Positions 27,320-34,495 of a DNA stretch of 39,403 bases are shown one piece after another. Source of the DNA: Anaerolineae bacterium. Lineage in GTDB: Bacteria > Chloroflexota > Anaerolineae > Anaerolineales > E44-bin32. Position 1 is the stretch's first letter. Each line of letters opens with the position of its first letter. The stretch lies in assembly GCA_011174845.1 (NCBI GenBank), contig DUEW01000078.1, positions 1 to 39,403 of the forward strand, written 5' to 3'. The notes beneath the pieces were generated by a model. The model saw only the letters and a list, made by a program, of their open reading frames with translations, ran no database searches and was not told the origin of the DNA. Both the position numbers and the translations under genes were made by a program.

Positions 27320-28168
27320 ATGAAAATCATCGATCTCACCATACCTCTCGGGATCGGCACCCCACCGTGGCCGACCTATGAACCTTTGCAGGTTAAATAC
27401 TTCAAACGGCTTGCACCAAATGGAGCCAACGGACAGATTGTCACCCACTCAAACCATCTGGGTACCCATTTAGACGGCGAAATTCACTTCTACACCCCTG
27501 GCAAGGATATCGCATCCCTGGATTTTGATTTCCTTTATGGTCCTGCCGTGATCGTCGATCTCTCGGATGTGGCCGGTGATTACGACATTTACACCTCGAA
27601 AATGGTTGAAGAACGGGTGGACGTCCACGAGGGCGACATCCTGATCATCCACACCGGTTACCATCGATACGGTTGGGATCAACCGACCGCCGATGAAATC
27701 CGTTATATGGTCAAGCACCCTGGTCCGGATCGTGAGTTCGCCGAGTGGTGCAAGGCGAAAAAGCTCAAGTGGTTAGGTGTGGATTGTGGTAGCGCTGATC
27801 ATCCGATGAACACCATTGTCCGCACGTGGATGCCTCGGCAAGCGAAGGAAGCGGAGACACATTTCGAGAATAAATACGGGAAACCGCTGGCTGATGTCTT
27901 CACCGACGATAAATATCAACTCATGCACATCGAGTTGTTCCCCCATGGGATCATCCACGCGGAGTGCATGGGAGGTGACATTGATCTCCTGCTAAACGAA
28001 CGAGTGGATATCGGTTGCTTCCCCTGGCGTTTCGTGGACGGTGAATCCTGCATCAGCCGCATCGTCGCATTCGTAGATGATGACCGATACGCCGAGCTTA
28101 TGGAAAAGAAGAAAAGCTTTCCTTTGACCAAATTTGGTGATTGTGTATGCCAGCGACCTCAGATCTGA
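27320..28168 (+). CDS. Cyclase-family (kynurenine formamidase/isatin hydrolase-like) metal hydrolase
   Basis: A 282-residue member of the 'cyclase' superfamily. The metal-binding motif HLGTHLDGEIHF is at 46-57 (His46, His50, Asp52, His56), as in KynB and isatin hydrolase. The N-terminus 'KIIDLTIPLGIGTP.WP' is typical. It hydrolyses amide or lactam bonds with a divalent metal, often Mn or Zn. A GGAGGGATG-type Shine-Dalgarno is present. It is 60 bases after DUF1116 and is the last gene of the plus-strand block. With FdrA/DUF1116 relatives it could open a cyclic amide or imide to feed a carbamoyl or acyl transfer; this is inference. Confidence 0.9.
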   Translation: MKIIDLTIPLGIGTPPWPTYEPLQVKYFKRLAPNGANGQIVTHSNHLGTHLDGEIHFYTPGKDIASLDFDFLYGPAVIVDLSDVAGDYDIYTSKMVEERVDVHEGDILIIHTGYHRYGWDQPTADEIRYMVKHPGPDREFAEWCKAKKLKWLGVDCGSADHPMNTIVRTWMPRQAKEAETHFENKYGKPLADVFTDDKYQLMHIELFPHGIIHAECMGGDIDLLLNERVDIGCFPWRFVDGESCISRIVAFVDDDRYAELMEKKKSFPLTKFGDCVCQRPQI

Positions 28169-28254
28169 TATTAAAACATTGATGAATAGGATGGATGGAT
28201 ATCATTCTGAAAAGTTTAAAACCTTTCGTCGAGCGCAGGACACTTCACGACTTA

Positions 28255-28345
28255 TACCGAGGGGCTCAGGATGACAAACCGAAGAGACAATGTCATTCTG
28301 AATACTTGTTAGACAAGCTCTCCTCGGCAGGCTCGGGACAAGCAG
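28255..28345. repeat. Dispersed extragenic repeat (CTCAGGATGACA / TGTCATTCTGA / GGCAGGCTCGGGACA)
   Basis: TCAGGATGACA (28266-28276) pairs with TGTCATTCTGA (28291-28301) with one G.T pair. CTCGGCAGGCTCGGGACA follows from 28323. A related CTTCGGCAGGCTCAGGACAG lies at 37923-37942. The family resembles short palindromic repeats common in intergenic DNA of many bacteria. Confidence 0.65.
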
Positions 28346-28631
28346 GACAGGTATTAGGCGTGAAGAAACCCTGTGATTCGACAATTTCTAGGACTTCACT
28401 ATAGGGATCCTGCGCGGAGCCATGGCATCTTTTCTTTGATTCCCTCTCACAAGGAAACGAAAATTCAGTCCGAGAGGCTGCCAAACAAATTATTCTGCTT
28501 GGACACACCTCGGGATCAAACACAATGGCTGGCTTCCTTGCACTATTCAATGGGGTTGAACAAGTCCTTCAACCTTCACGGTTTAGCGATTAAGCTGAGT
28601 GAAAAGAATACTATAGGTACACCCCTTAGGG

Positions 28632-28663
28632 TACGCAACACAGGCTGAAGCCTGCGTCTACAA
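28632..28663. repeat. Short palindrome ACGC..CAGGCTGAAGCCTG..CGT
   Basis: CAGGCTGAAGCCTG (28641-28654) is a perfect hairpin extended by outer ACG/CGT pairs. It resembles the widespread 'CAGGCTTCAGCCTG' intergenic palindrome. No function is implied. Confidence 0.55.
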
Positions 28664-28687
28664 CATCGTCATTTCGAAGGAATAAGC

Positions 28688-28720
28688 ATGGGGTTGTCTT
28701 TTTGGGACAACCCCATTTCA
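28688..28720. terminator. Strong hairpin between convergent operons
   Basis: ATGGGGTTGTC (28688-28698) pairs perfectly over 11 bp with GACAACCCCAT (28706-28716) around a T-rich 7-base loop. It sits between the plus-strand cyclase gene and the minus-strand dehydratase activator gene. A short TTT follows on the plus side and only a weak T run on the minus side. It is probably a shared terminator or barrier, though not a textbook intrinsic one. Confidence 0.65.
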
Positions 28721-28768
28721 GCTTCGTCTCCTACACAGTGCAACTTCTCTTAACACACTCAAATGCTT

Positions 28769-29575
28769 TTATTCTACAAGCTCTAACGCTATGAGCGCTG
28801 CACCTAGCGCCCCCATAAGTTGAGGATGGCGTGGGATGATCACCTCCTCACCAGTCTCCTCCTGCAGGATTTGCGGAATCGCCGGATTACGAACCACGCC
28901 TCCTGAAAGCATGAGAGGTGGTCTGAGTCCGACGGTTCGGATCATCGCCACAACGCGTTTAATTAGCGAGCGATGCAATCCTTTGAGGATAGGCTCCGTG
29001 GCAACGCCATGGGCGATGAGTGAGATAACTTCCGATTCAGCGAAGACAGTACAGGTACTGGAAATTGAGACCTCCTCCACTGTCGAGAGGGTCACTTCGC
29101 CCAATCGGTCTAAATGTACACCTAATCGATTAGCGGTGTTCTCGAGAAATCTACCTGTGCCAGCCGCGCATTTATCGTTCATCGAGAAATCTACCACCTC
29201 CCCCTTTGGGCTGATTCCGATGACCTTGCTGTCCTGACCGCCAATGTCAACCAAAGTGCCGCCATGGCCAAGCTCTCGAAATACCCCCCTTGCATGGCAG
29301 GTGATCTCAGTAACCGTACGCGTGGCTTGGTGAACAAGTTTGCGTCCATAACCAGTCGCTATGAGAGGGACGCCGATTTCCCGTTCACCTTCGATAGGAA
29401 CAGAGAGTATTGGCGTGACTTCACGAGCGAGTTCCAGAAATTTCTCAACTTGTTTTCCAACTTGAGGATCTGCTTGCTCCAATACATGCCATATGATTCG
29501 ACCGTCATCGTCAATCCCGACGATCTTGGCGGTCGTGGAACCCACATCGATTCCCAATGCCCGTACCTCGGCCAT
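28769..29575 (-). CDS. 2-hydroxyacyl-CoA dehydratase / benzoyl-CoA reductase activator ATPase
   Basis: I start this at ATG 29575 (MAEVRALGIDVGSTTAK), with GGAG about 10 bases upstream. The track's start at 29641 lies inside the upstream gene. This gives 268 residues. The ASKHA-fold signatures GIDVGSTTAK and VDIGGQDSK bind ATP. The two Cys that hold the dimer-bridging 4Fe-4S cluster are in NDKCAAGTG and STCTVFAESEV. The protein hydrolyses ATP to push one low-potential electron into the dehydratase, creating the ketyl-radical intermediate; it is very oxygen sensitive. It begins 2 bases after the stop of the preceding subunit and is last in a three-gene operon. Confidence 0.95.
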   Translation of the reverse strand: MAEVRALGIDVGSTTAKIVGIDDDGRIIWHVLEQADPQVGKQVEKFLELAREVTPILSVPIEGEREIGVPLIATGYGRKLVHQATRTVTEITCHARGVFRELGHGGTLVDIGGQDSKVIGISPKGEVVDFSMNDKCAAGTGRFLENTANRLGVHLDRLGEVTLSTVEEVSISSTCTVFAESEVISLIAHGVATEPILKGLHRSLIKRVVAMIRTVGLRPPLMLSGGVVRNPAIPQILQEETGEEVIIPRHPQLMGALGAALIALELVE

Positions 29576-29577
29576 CT

Positions 29578-30900
29578 CTATCTCTCCAACATTTCTACAA
29601 AAGCAGCCAGCCGATTGGCGACTTGCTGCTCGGCAAAACAACGGAAATCATTGTGATCCGCCTCCAGCAACAAGGCTGGCTTCTCAAACTCTCGTATCAG
29701 TCGATCGCGCTGATCCATCTGACCGATGGAGTAAGGTTTACAGGATCGATCAGAATGAAGGATAACACCGTCAAGATGATACTCCTCAATCATTCGCTGC
29801 ATGGTTTTTAGTTTATGCCCTGTGCTACGGTTGAGGATGACATAGATGCAAGCGAGGGCTAAAGATTCCAATCCTCTCTCAACATCATAGTAGCGGGCCA
29901 ACTCACCCCAAGCGTTGGTATAAGTTGAAGCCACGATAGCGACGCCGTTTTCTCCTAAGAATTCGGCCAGATACCGTAGCCTGTACCAGATGGGCAAGTT
30001 ATCCCAAAGCAAACGTTTCTTTTCTCCCTTCACAGCCCCGATTCCATTCGCGATACGTTCATCAACCTCCTTCAGCATGGCGGCATAGAAATCAACCGTT
30101 TCAGCATCCCCACGCATTTCTACGATGGGAGCCATCTGGATGAATTGATCGATCACCGAGATCGGCGCAGGTTGATGCTGGTTACGCTCTATAATCTCCA
30201 GCCACAGCTCGGTAGCCATTTTACTTAACCGACCGACCTCCTTTAATTTGCGTTCCTGAAGCGATTTGCCCGCAACCTGTTCAGCCACCGGGATAGCTTG
30301 CTCCAATTGACGCAGCACGAATTGCAGAGCGTGCTCGGTCGCCTCAGAGTGATAAACGAAGGGGGTATCGATGACGATCAGGGGGATGTTGAAATGTCGA
30401 GCCAGCACCCGATACCAGAAGAGAACGGTCTGGCAGATATTCGTACAAGCCAGGAGAAGGTCAGGCCGAGGAAGTTTGCCAACGGGTGTCTTCCCCGAAA
30501 GCAGCGTACCAAAATCTGTGCGGGCGTAGGAACAGATGTCCTGCGAATATCCGGCCTCTTCCGCTACCGACATGATGTCTACTGCAACCCGGGCGGTGCC
30601 ACAGATCGCGGCGTGGTTTTCGGGATAGACGATGAAATAATCAAGTGCTTTGAGTAGCTCGGTTGGAGCGCCCGAGGTTACCCATGCAACTTTATGTCGC
30701 TGGTTTGCGTAATGACCTCGTAACCAATGCCGTGTGACGAGATCCTTATTCAGCCATGAAATCTTAAGTGGGGGGGCCAAATATTTGCTCTTCCAGCTGG
30801 CGCGCGAGATTTCTGCCCTCAACCAGATATTCAAGCGCAGGAGCGAGTGGCTGAGGATATTTACATTCCAGTGATAGAGAAGGGAATCGATGATACTCAT
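29578..30900 (-). CDS. 2-hydroxyacyl-CoA dehydratase subunit (HgdB/BcrC-type D family)
   Basis: A 440-residue member of the HGD-D family (2-hydroxyacyl-CoA dehydratase / benzoyl-CoA reductase subunits). It shows conserved Cys-containing segments in the usual order: '[11 protein letters not shown]', '[10 protein letters not shown]' and '[12 protein letters not shown]', and it ends with '[22 protein letters not shown]', typical of the family. These Cys bind one 4Fe-4S cluster. Start overlaps the upstream subunit by ATGA, so the pair is translationally coupled and probably forms the heterodimer. The substrate could be a 2-hydroxyacyl-CoA such as lactoyl-, 2-hydroxyglutaryl- or phenyllactoyl-CoA, or an aromatic acyl-CoA. 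Sequence alone does not decide. Confidence 0.9.
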   Translation of the reverse strand: MSIIDSLLYHWNVNILSHSLLRLNIWLRAEISRASWKSKYLAPPLKISWLNKDLVTRHWLRGHYANQRHKVAWVTSGAPTELLKALDYFIVYPENHAAICGTARVAVDIMSVAEEAGYSQDICSYARTDFGTLLSGKTPVGKLPRPDLLLACTNICQTVLFWYRVLARHFNIPLIVIDTPFVYHSEATEHALQFVLRQLEQAIPVAEQVAGKSLQERKLKEVGRLSKMATELWLEIIERNQHQPAPISVIDQFIQMAPIVEMRGDAETVDFYAAMLKEVDERIANGIGAVKGEKKRLLWDNLPIWYRLRYLAEFLGENGVAIVASTYTNAWGELARYYDVERGLESLALACIYVILNRSTGHKLKTMQRMIEEYHLDGVILHSDRSCKPYSIGQMDQRDRLIREFEKPALLLEADHNDFRCFAEQQVANRLAAFVEMLER

Positions 30901-31991
30901 CTGATCATCTCAAAGAAAGCCTCAATCCGGGTCGTAGCCTGACTGGATAATGGATCACTGATATCTACTTCGATCGACACTGTGGGAACGCCCAGGTCAC
31001 CCAAACCTTGACGTAGATCCGGAAGGTCGAACAATTCCGGTTCGCAGAACTTAACATTGTAGAAGATCACGCCTCGTGCGTCTGTGGCATCAATCATGCG
31101 GTGAAGATGATCGAGCCGATCTTGGATGGGACTCCCCCTACACCAGTCTGGCGGCCCGCCGAGGATACGTTCAGCCATGCGGAAGAAAGGATCCTCACTT
31201 CTCCCAGCAGGGTATAACCTCCGCCCACAACACGCCAGGTCATCAGCGACGACCCTGGCACCGAATTCGGAGATGGTTTTAAGCAATCCCATCGGTTCAG
31301 GAACGATGCCCGAAAGAATAATGGGAATGCCCTCTTGTTGACCCTCATAATCGGCGTCAAAGATGGATTGAGCAATATCTATGAAATCCTCGGCGGGAAG
31401 ATACTCACGTGTTCGTATGAGGCGGTAAAAATCGTGGTCCTTAAATTGTAGTCTCCCTCGCTGCTTATGCAGTCGTGCCAACAATTCATCCGCTACTTCC
31501 TCCCACTGGATGCTCTTCATGATCGTTTCATTCGATGGCGAGATCCCGGCAATCTCCTCCAAGCGTTGGTATAAAAACCGAAGTTCTTCTGCAAAGAAGA
31601 CCTCTCCTTGTTGACTCCCCCCTCTCGGCAGATAAAAAGGGATGACCGGTTGTTTAGGAGGGAGGAAATCCAACAAGATGCTACCTAAGCCTTGGAGAGA
31701 ATCACAAGCATGGGGGACCATGATGAGATCGGCAACATCTAACCCTCCCCCTAGTATGAAGGAGAGCGCATTGCGAACAACGGAACAAACATAGGGTTGC
31801 AGATGGGCAGATCCAAGGCTGACATCGACTCTAGGAGGACCCCACACCTCCATCGGGAGGATGTTGAACGCGAGCAAGAGGGCACGGGGGTAATGGATCG
31901 GTAACACAGCAGCGACCAATCCGCCTTGCTGTTTGAAGGCGCTCGCTACTTCGGACCGACGGGGAATCAAAACCGCATTTTCAGCTGTCAT
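30897..31991 (-). CDS. 2-hydroxyacyl-CoA dehydratase subunit (second HGD-D family member)
   Basis: A 364-residue partner subunit. Family segments include '[17 protein letters not shown]', '[12 protein letters not shown]', '[12 protein letters not shown]' and '[14 protein letters not shown]', with Cys residues at the positions used as cluster ligands. The C-terminus '[26 protein letters not shown]' is typical. It is the first gene of the dehydratase operon. No Shine-Dalgarno precedes the ATG; a TAATTA box lies only 7 bases upstream, so the transcript could be leaderless. It is divergent to tatA. With the next subunit and the activator it makes a complete enzyme by gene content. Confidence 0.9.
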   Translation of the reverse strand: MTAENAVLIPRRSEVASAFKQQGGLVAAVLPIHYPRALLLAFNILPMEVWGPPRVDVSLGSAHLQPYVCSVVRNALSFILGGGLDVADLIMVPHACDSLQGLGSILLDFLPPKQPVIPFYLPRGGSQQGEVFFAEELRFLYQRLEEIAGISPSNETIMKSIQWEEVADELLARLHKQRGRLQFKDHDFYRLIRTREYLPAEDFIDIAQSIFDADYEGQQEGIPIILSGIVPEPMGLLKTISEFGARVVADDLACCGRRLYPAGRSEDPFFRMAERILGGPPDWCRGSPIQDRLDHLHRMIDATDARGVIFYNVKFCEPELFDLPDLRQGLGDLGVPTVSIEVDISDPLSSQATTRIEAFFEMIR

Positions 31992-31998
31992 GTACGTC

Positions 31999-32027
31999 TA
32001 ATTAAGTGCAACGCAAATGTTAGCACA
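31999..32027 (-). promoter_or_regulatory. Candidate promoter of the dehydratase operon, close enough for a leaderless transcript
   Basis: On the minus strand, TTGTGC is followed after 18 bases by TAATTA (32004-31999) and then 7 bases to the ATG at 31991. The start of transcription would fall at or next to the ATG. Both boxes are imperfect matches. Confidence 0.35.
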
Positions 32028-32077
32028 AATGGAAAGTCCGTTCGAACGGTCATAAAATTATTCTTCGACTGGTTCGA

Positions 32078-32104
32078 TTGTATCGGTTCTACGCATTCTA
32101 TAAT
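32078..32104 (+). promoter_or_regulatory. Candidate tatA promoter(s)
   Basis: Two perfect TATAAT boxes occur at 32099-32104 and 32114-32119 upstream of tatA. The first has TTGTAT (32078-32083) 15 bases before it. The second has no clear -35. Either could start the tatA transcript. Confidence 0.4.
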
Positions 32105-32155
32105 AGAGGGTGTTATAATGTGAAAAGCACCAGCATAAAAACCGCGGAGGTGATC

Positions 32156-32350
32156 ATGCGATTGCCAGGTGGATGGGAATGGATCATCATCCTAATCATT
32201 GCACTCTTAATTTTCGGTCCAGGTCGTTTGAGTAAGATCGCGGGTGAAATCGGTCGAAGTATTCGGGAATTCCGATCCGGGATACAAGAGACGGAGGAAG
32301 AGGAAACTTCCCAATCTGAGGAAACAAAAGAAAACGACGACAAGTCATAA
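32156..32350 (+). CDS. tatA: Sec-independent protein translocase TatA
   Basis: I start this at ATG 32156, which has GGAGGTGATC just upstream, rather than the track's 32078 ATG. The product is 64 residues. An N-terminal transmembrane helix (about 8-20, 'WIIILIIALLIF') is followed by the FGPGRL hinge, an amphipathic helix 'SKIAGEIGRSIREF', and an acidic, Glu/Ser-rich tail. This is the exact TatA layout; TatA oligomers form the pore-like part of the twin-arginine system that exports folded proteins. tatC is not in the window, so this is a solitary copy here. A strong terminator follows 21 bases downstream. Confidence 0.95.
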   Translation: MRLPGGWEWIIILIIALLIFGPGRLSKIAGEIGRSIREFRSGIQETEEEETSQSEETKENDDKS

Positions 32351-32371
32351 CTCCATAGTAGATCCTCAATG

Positions 32372-32397
32372 AAACCAGCCTTAAGGCTGGTTTTTTT
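32372..32397 (+). terminator. Rho-independent terminator of tatA
   Basis: The palindrome AAACCAGCCTTAAGGCTGGTTT (32372-32393) runs directly into a T tract (TTTTTTT, 32391-32397). This is a textbook intrinsic terminator on the plus strand. The minus strand lacks a comparable T run. Confidence 0.93.
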
Positions 32398-32459
32398 CAT
32401 GAATTTACAATCGATCTCAACACTCGTAATTTTACTATGCCAATCAACGGAGCATTTCG

Positions 32460-33602
32460 TTATTGCTTGCCCAATACACGTTCCAATGCCGTCAACAGGA
32501 GCAGCACGTTTTCGGCTCGCGAAGAGTATCCCATCAGCCCAATCCGCCAGACTTTCCCTTTCAATTCTCCTAACCCTCCTGCGATCTCGATGTTGAAATC
32601 CTTAAGAAGTTGCATGCTGATCTTGATATCATCTACTCCATCTGGGACCCTCACCGTGGTTAGTGGCTCCAGACGAAACTCCTTCGGAACATGGAGTGAC
32701 AATCCCAATTCCTCAAGTCCCTCCCACAGGAGCTGAGCGTTTCGTCGATGTCTTTCCCAACGGTTCTCAAGTCCCTCCTGCGCAATCAAACGTAGCCCTT
32801 CATAGAGTGCGTAGTTGGAAGAGATCGGGGCAGTGTGGTGATAAGTCCGCTCGGTTCCCCAATACTTCTGCACCATGCTTAGATCGAGATACCAATTAGG
32901 TACCGTCGTCTTGCGCTTACTTAAGATCTCTTCAGCTCTAGGGCTGACGGTGATCGGTCCCAACCCTGGTGGGACGCTGAGGCACTTTTGAGTCCCGCTG
33001 TAACAGACATCGATCCCGATCTCGTCAACCCTCACAGGAACACCCCCGAGTGAGGTAACTGCATCGACAATCAGGATCCCTCCCTGATCATGAACAACTT
33101 CGGCAATCTCGCCTAACGGTTGCTTGGCCCCTGTTGATGTCTCCGCGTGGACAATAGCCACTACCTTCGCCTTATGCGCGACGAGCGCCTCTTTGACTTC
33201 CTCCGGTGTAAAAACCTCACCCCACGATCGGTTGATGGTAACGACCTCACCGCCATAGCGTTGCGCCATATCTGTCAAACGGTGACCAAAGTAACCATTG
33301 ATACATACCAAGACGGAATCTCCAGGTTCTATGAAATTAGCCACCGCAGCTTCCATGGCTGCGCTCCCTGTTCCGGAGATCGGTATGGTAAGTTGGTTTT
33401 TCGTTTGGAATACATGTCGCAGGAGATCTTGGGTCCTGTCCATGATCTTGAGAAAATATGGGTCCAGGTGGCCGACAAGCGGAGCCGCCATAGCTCGCAA
33501 CACCCTAGGATGTACCATACTGGGACCAGGACCGAGCAGGATGCGAGGACCGCTATCCAATTCGGGATACTTTTCTGAGGTGAAATCGCTCCGGTCACTC
33601 AT
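32460..33602 (-). CDS. Class V PLP aminotransferase (alanine/serine/ureidoglycine-glyoxylate type)
   Basis: ATG 33602 (MSDRSDF) is preceded by AGAGGAGA, so I trim 14 residues from the track's start, leaving 380. The family N-terminus is 'LLGPGPSMVHPRVL'. The PLP Lys is in 'SGTQKCLSVPPGL', with 'DAVTSLGG' holding the Asp that contacts the pyridine nitrogen. C-terminal 'WRIGLMGYSSR' is typical of the SPT/AGT group. It transfers amino groups between an amino acid and glyoxylate or another 2-oxo acid. PucG-type (S)-ureidoglycine:glyoxylate aminotransferase is one possibility and would be interesting beside FdrA/DUF1116 genes, but sequence alone does not show it. Confidence 0.93.
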   Translation of the reverse strand: MSDRSDFTSEKYPELDSGPRILLGPGPSMVHPRVLRAMAAPLVGHLDPYFLKIMDRTQDLLRHVFQTKNQLTIPISGTGSAAMEAAVANFIEPGDSVLVCINGYFGHRLTDMAQRYGGEVVTINRSWGEVFTPEEVKEALVAHKAKVVAIVHAETSTGAKQPLGEIAEVVHDQGGILIVDAVTSLGGVPVRVDEIGIDVCYSGTQKCLSVPPGLGPITVSPRAEEILSKRKTTVPNWYLDLSMVQKYWGTERTYHHTAPISSNYALYEGLRLIAQEGLENRWERHRRNAQLLWEGLEELGLSLHVPKEFRLEPLTTVRVPDGVDDIKISMQLLKDFNIEIAGGLGELKGKVWRIGLMGYSSRAENVLLLLTALERVLGKQ

Positions 33603-33753
33603 GTTTTGGGTCTCCTCTCTATTCGCACGGCGGATTTCATGCAACGAGATCTTATCAGCGCATGATTAGGACCGCTGATCAAGGTATATCCGATACGTTT
33701 ATTACGATCGGAGAATTCCTTAGAAGAGACATCTGTTCAAGCGAGTGGATCCA

Positions 33754-33779
33754 TCGATTGACCAGACTTCGTCAATCGA
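33754..33779. repeat. 9-bp perfect inverted repeat (TCGATTGAC / GTCAATCGA)
   Basis: TCGATTGAC (33754-33762) and GTCAATCGA (33771-33779) are separated by 8 bases, just downstream of the YbhB-like stop codon. It could be a terminator stem for that gene or an operator upstream of the aminotransferase. No T run follows it on the minus strand. Confidence 0.5.
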
Positions 33780-33790
33780 AGTGTACCTAC

Positions 33791-34462
33791 TCACCTTGTA
33801 TATGTCCCCATCAATTCAGTCTCAGCTATGATGTGCCCTTCCATCGCTTGCAGTAATTGATCCTTGGTCACTCCTGAGGCCATTTCAAGAAGCGTGTCTA
33901 ACGCGTAAAGCTTGAAGAAATAACGGTGGGTACCTCCAGGAGGGCAAGGTCCTCCGTAGCCTAAACGTCGCCAACTGTTTTCGCCATTTTTAGTGCCATC
34001 GGGTAGCTCCAAGTCTGAGGGGAACGCCTCAGGCAAGGAACGGGTGTCGGCTGGAAGGTTATAGAGCACCCAATGCACCCAAGTACCAACAGGTGCATCG
34101 GGATCATCAGAGATGAGGGCAAAACTCATGATATCTTCAGTCGGATCGGTCCAATATAGCGGAGGAGAAATATCCTCACCGTCGCAAGAATATTTCCTGG
34201 GGATCGGAGCTCCTTCTTCAAAGGCTGGGCTTGATAACACAAATGACATCGGCGAACCTCCTTCCTCGGATTCGATCGTTGGTTCAGGTCCAAGGGTTGA
34301 AATAACTGCGGGTTCAGTTGTCAGCGGCTGTGTAGGAAGTCGTTGTGTAGCCGAGGGGGAAAGCACAATGGGTGTCGGTTCTGAACCACAGCCAACCATC
34401 AAAGCAGTCAGGGACATCAAGAGCATGTAACGTTTAAGAAACACTTTCACATCCCACACCAA
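33791..34462 (-). CDS. YbhB/YbcL-family (PEBP-like) lipoprotein
   Basis: A 223-residue protein as listed. Its first codon is TTG; GTG codons at 34459, 34450 and 34444 are alternatives, and the last gives a more typical signal peptide. A hydrophobic stretch and lipobox-like 'LMVGC' (Cys25) indicate a lipoprotein. A Pro/Ser/Thr-rich linker (about 26-70) precedes the PEBP fold. Family motifs are 'SDDPDAPVGTWVHWVLYN' and 'GPCPPGGTHRYFFKLYAL', close to those of the Raf-kinase-inhibitor-like proteins YbhB/YbcL. It would sit outside the cytoplasmic membrane. Its role in bacteria is poorly defined. It lies 33 bases after the Lon-like gene's stop and on the same strand. Confidence 0.9.
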   Translation of the reverse strand: MVWDVKVFLKRYMLLMSLTALMVGCGSEPTPIVLSPSATQRLPTQPLTTEPAVISTLGPEPTIESEEGGSPMSFVLSSPAFEEGAPIPRKYSCDGEDISPPLYWTDPTEDIMSFALISDDPDAPVGTWVHWVLYNLPADTRSLPEAFPSDLELPDGTKNGENSWRRLGYGGPCPPGGTHRYFFKLYALDTLLEMASGVTKDQLLQAMEGHIIAETELMGTYTR

Positions 34463-34495
34463 ATTTGGCGACGATGGTTACCACACAGGTTTTAA

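Larger units (their letters stand above)
28169..28768. other. 600-base convergent intergenic region with repeats and hairpin
   Basis: No real gene is visible. ORFs here (28195-28404, 28202-28384, 28293-28550, 28373-28648) are translations of repeats; the phrase 'CPACPEPAEESL' in one comes from the GGCAGGCTCGGGACA element. It holds, in order, a TCAGGATGACA / TGTCATTCTGA palindrome, a CTCGGCAGGCTCGGGACA motif, an ACAGGCTGAAGCCTG palindrome and a strong hairpin. The stretch about 28400-28600 shows nothing I recognise. Confidence 0.6.

Noticed and set aside
28195-28648. Four small ORFs in the convergent spacer
   Set aside because: They translate dispersed repeats ('CPACPEPAEESL') and lack ribosome binding sites.
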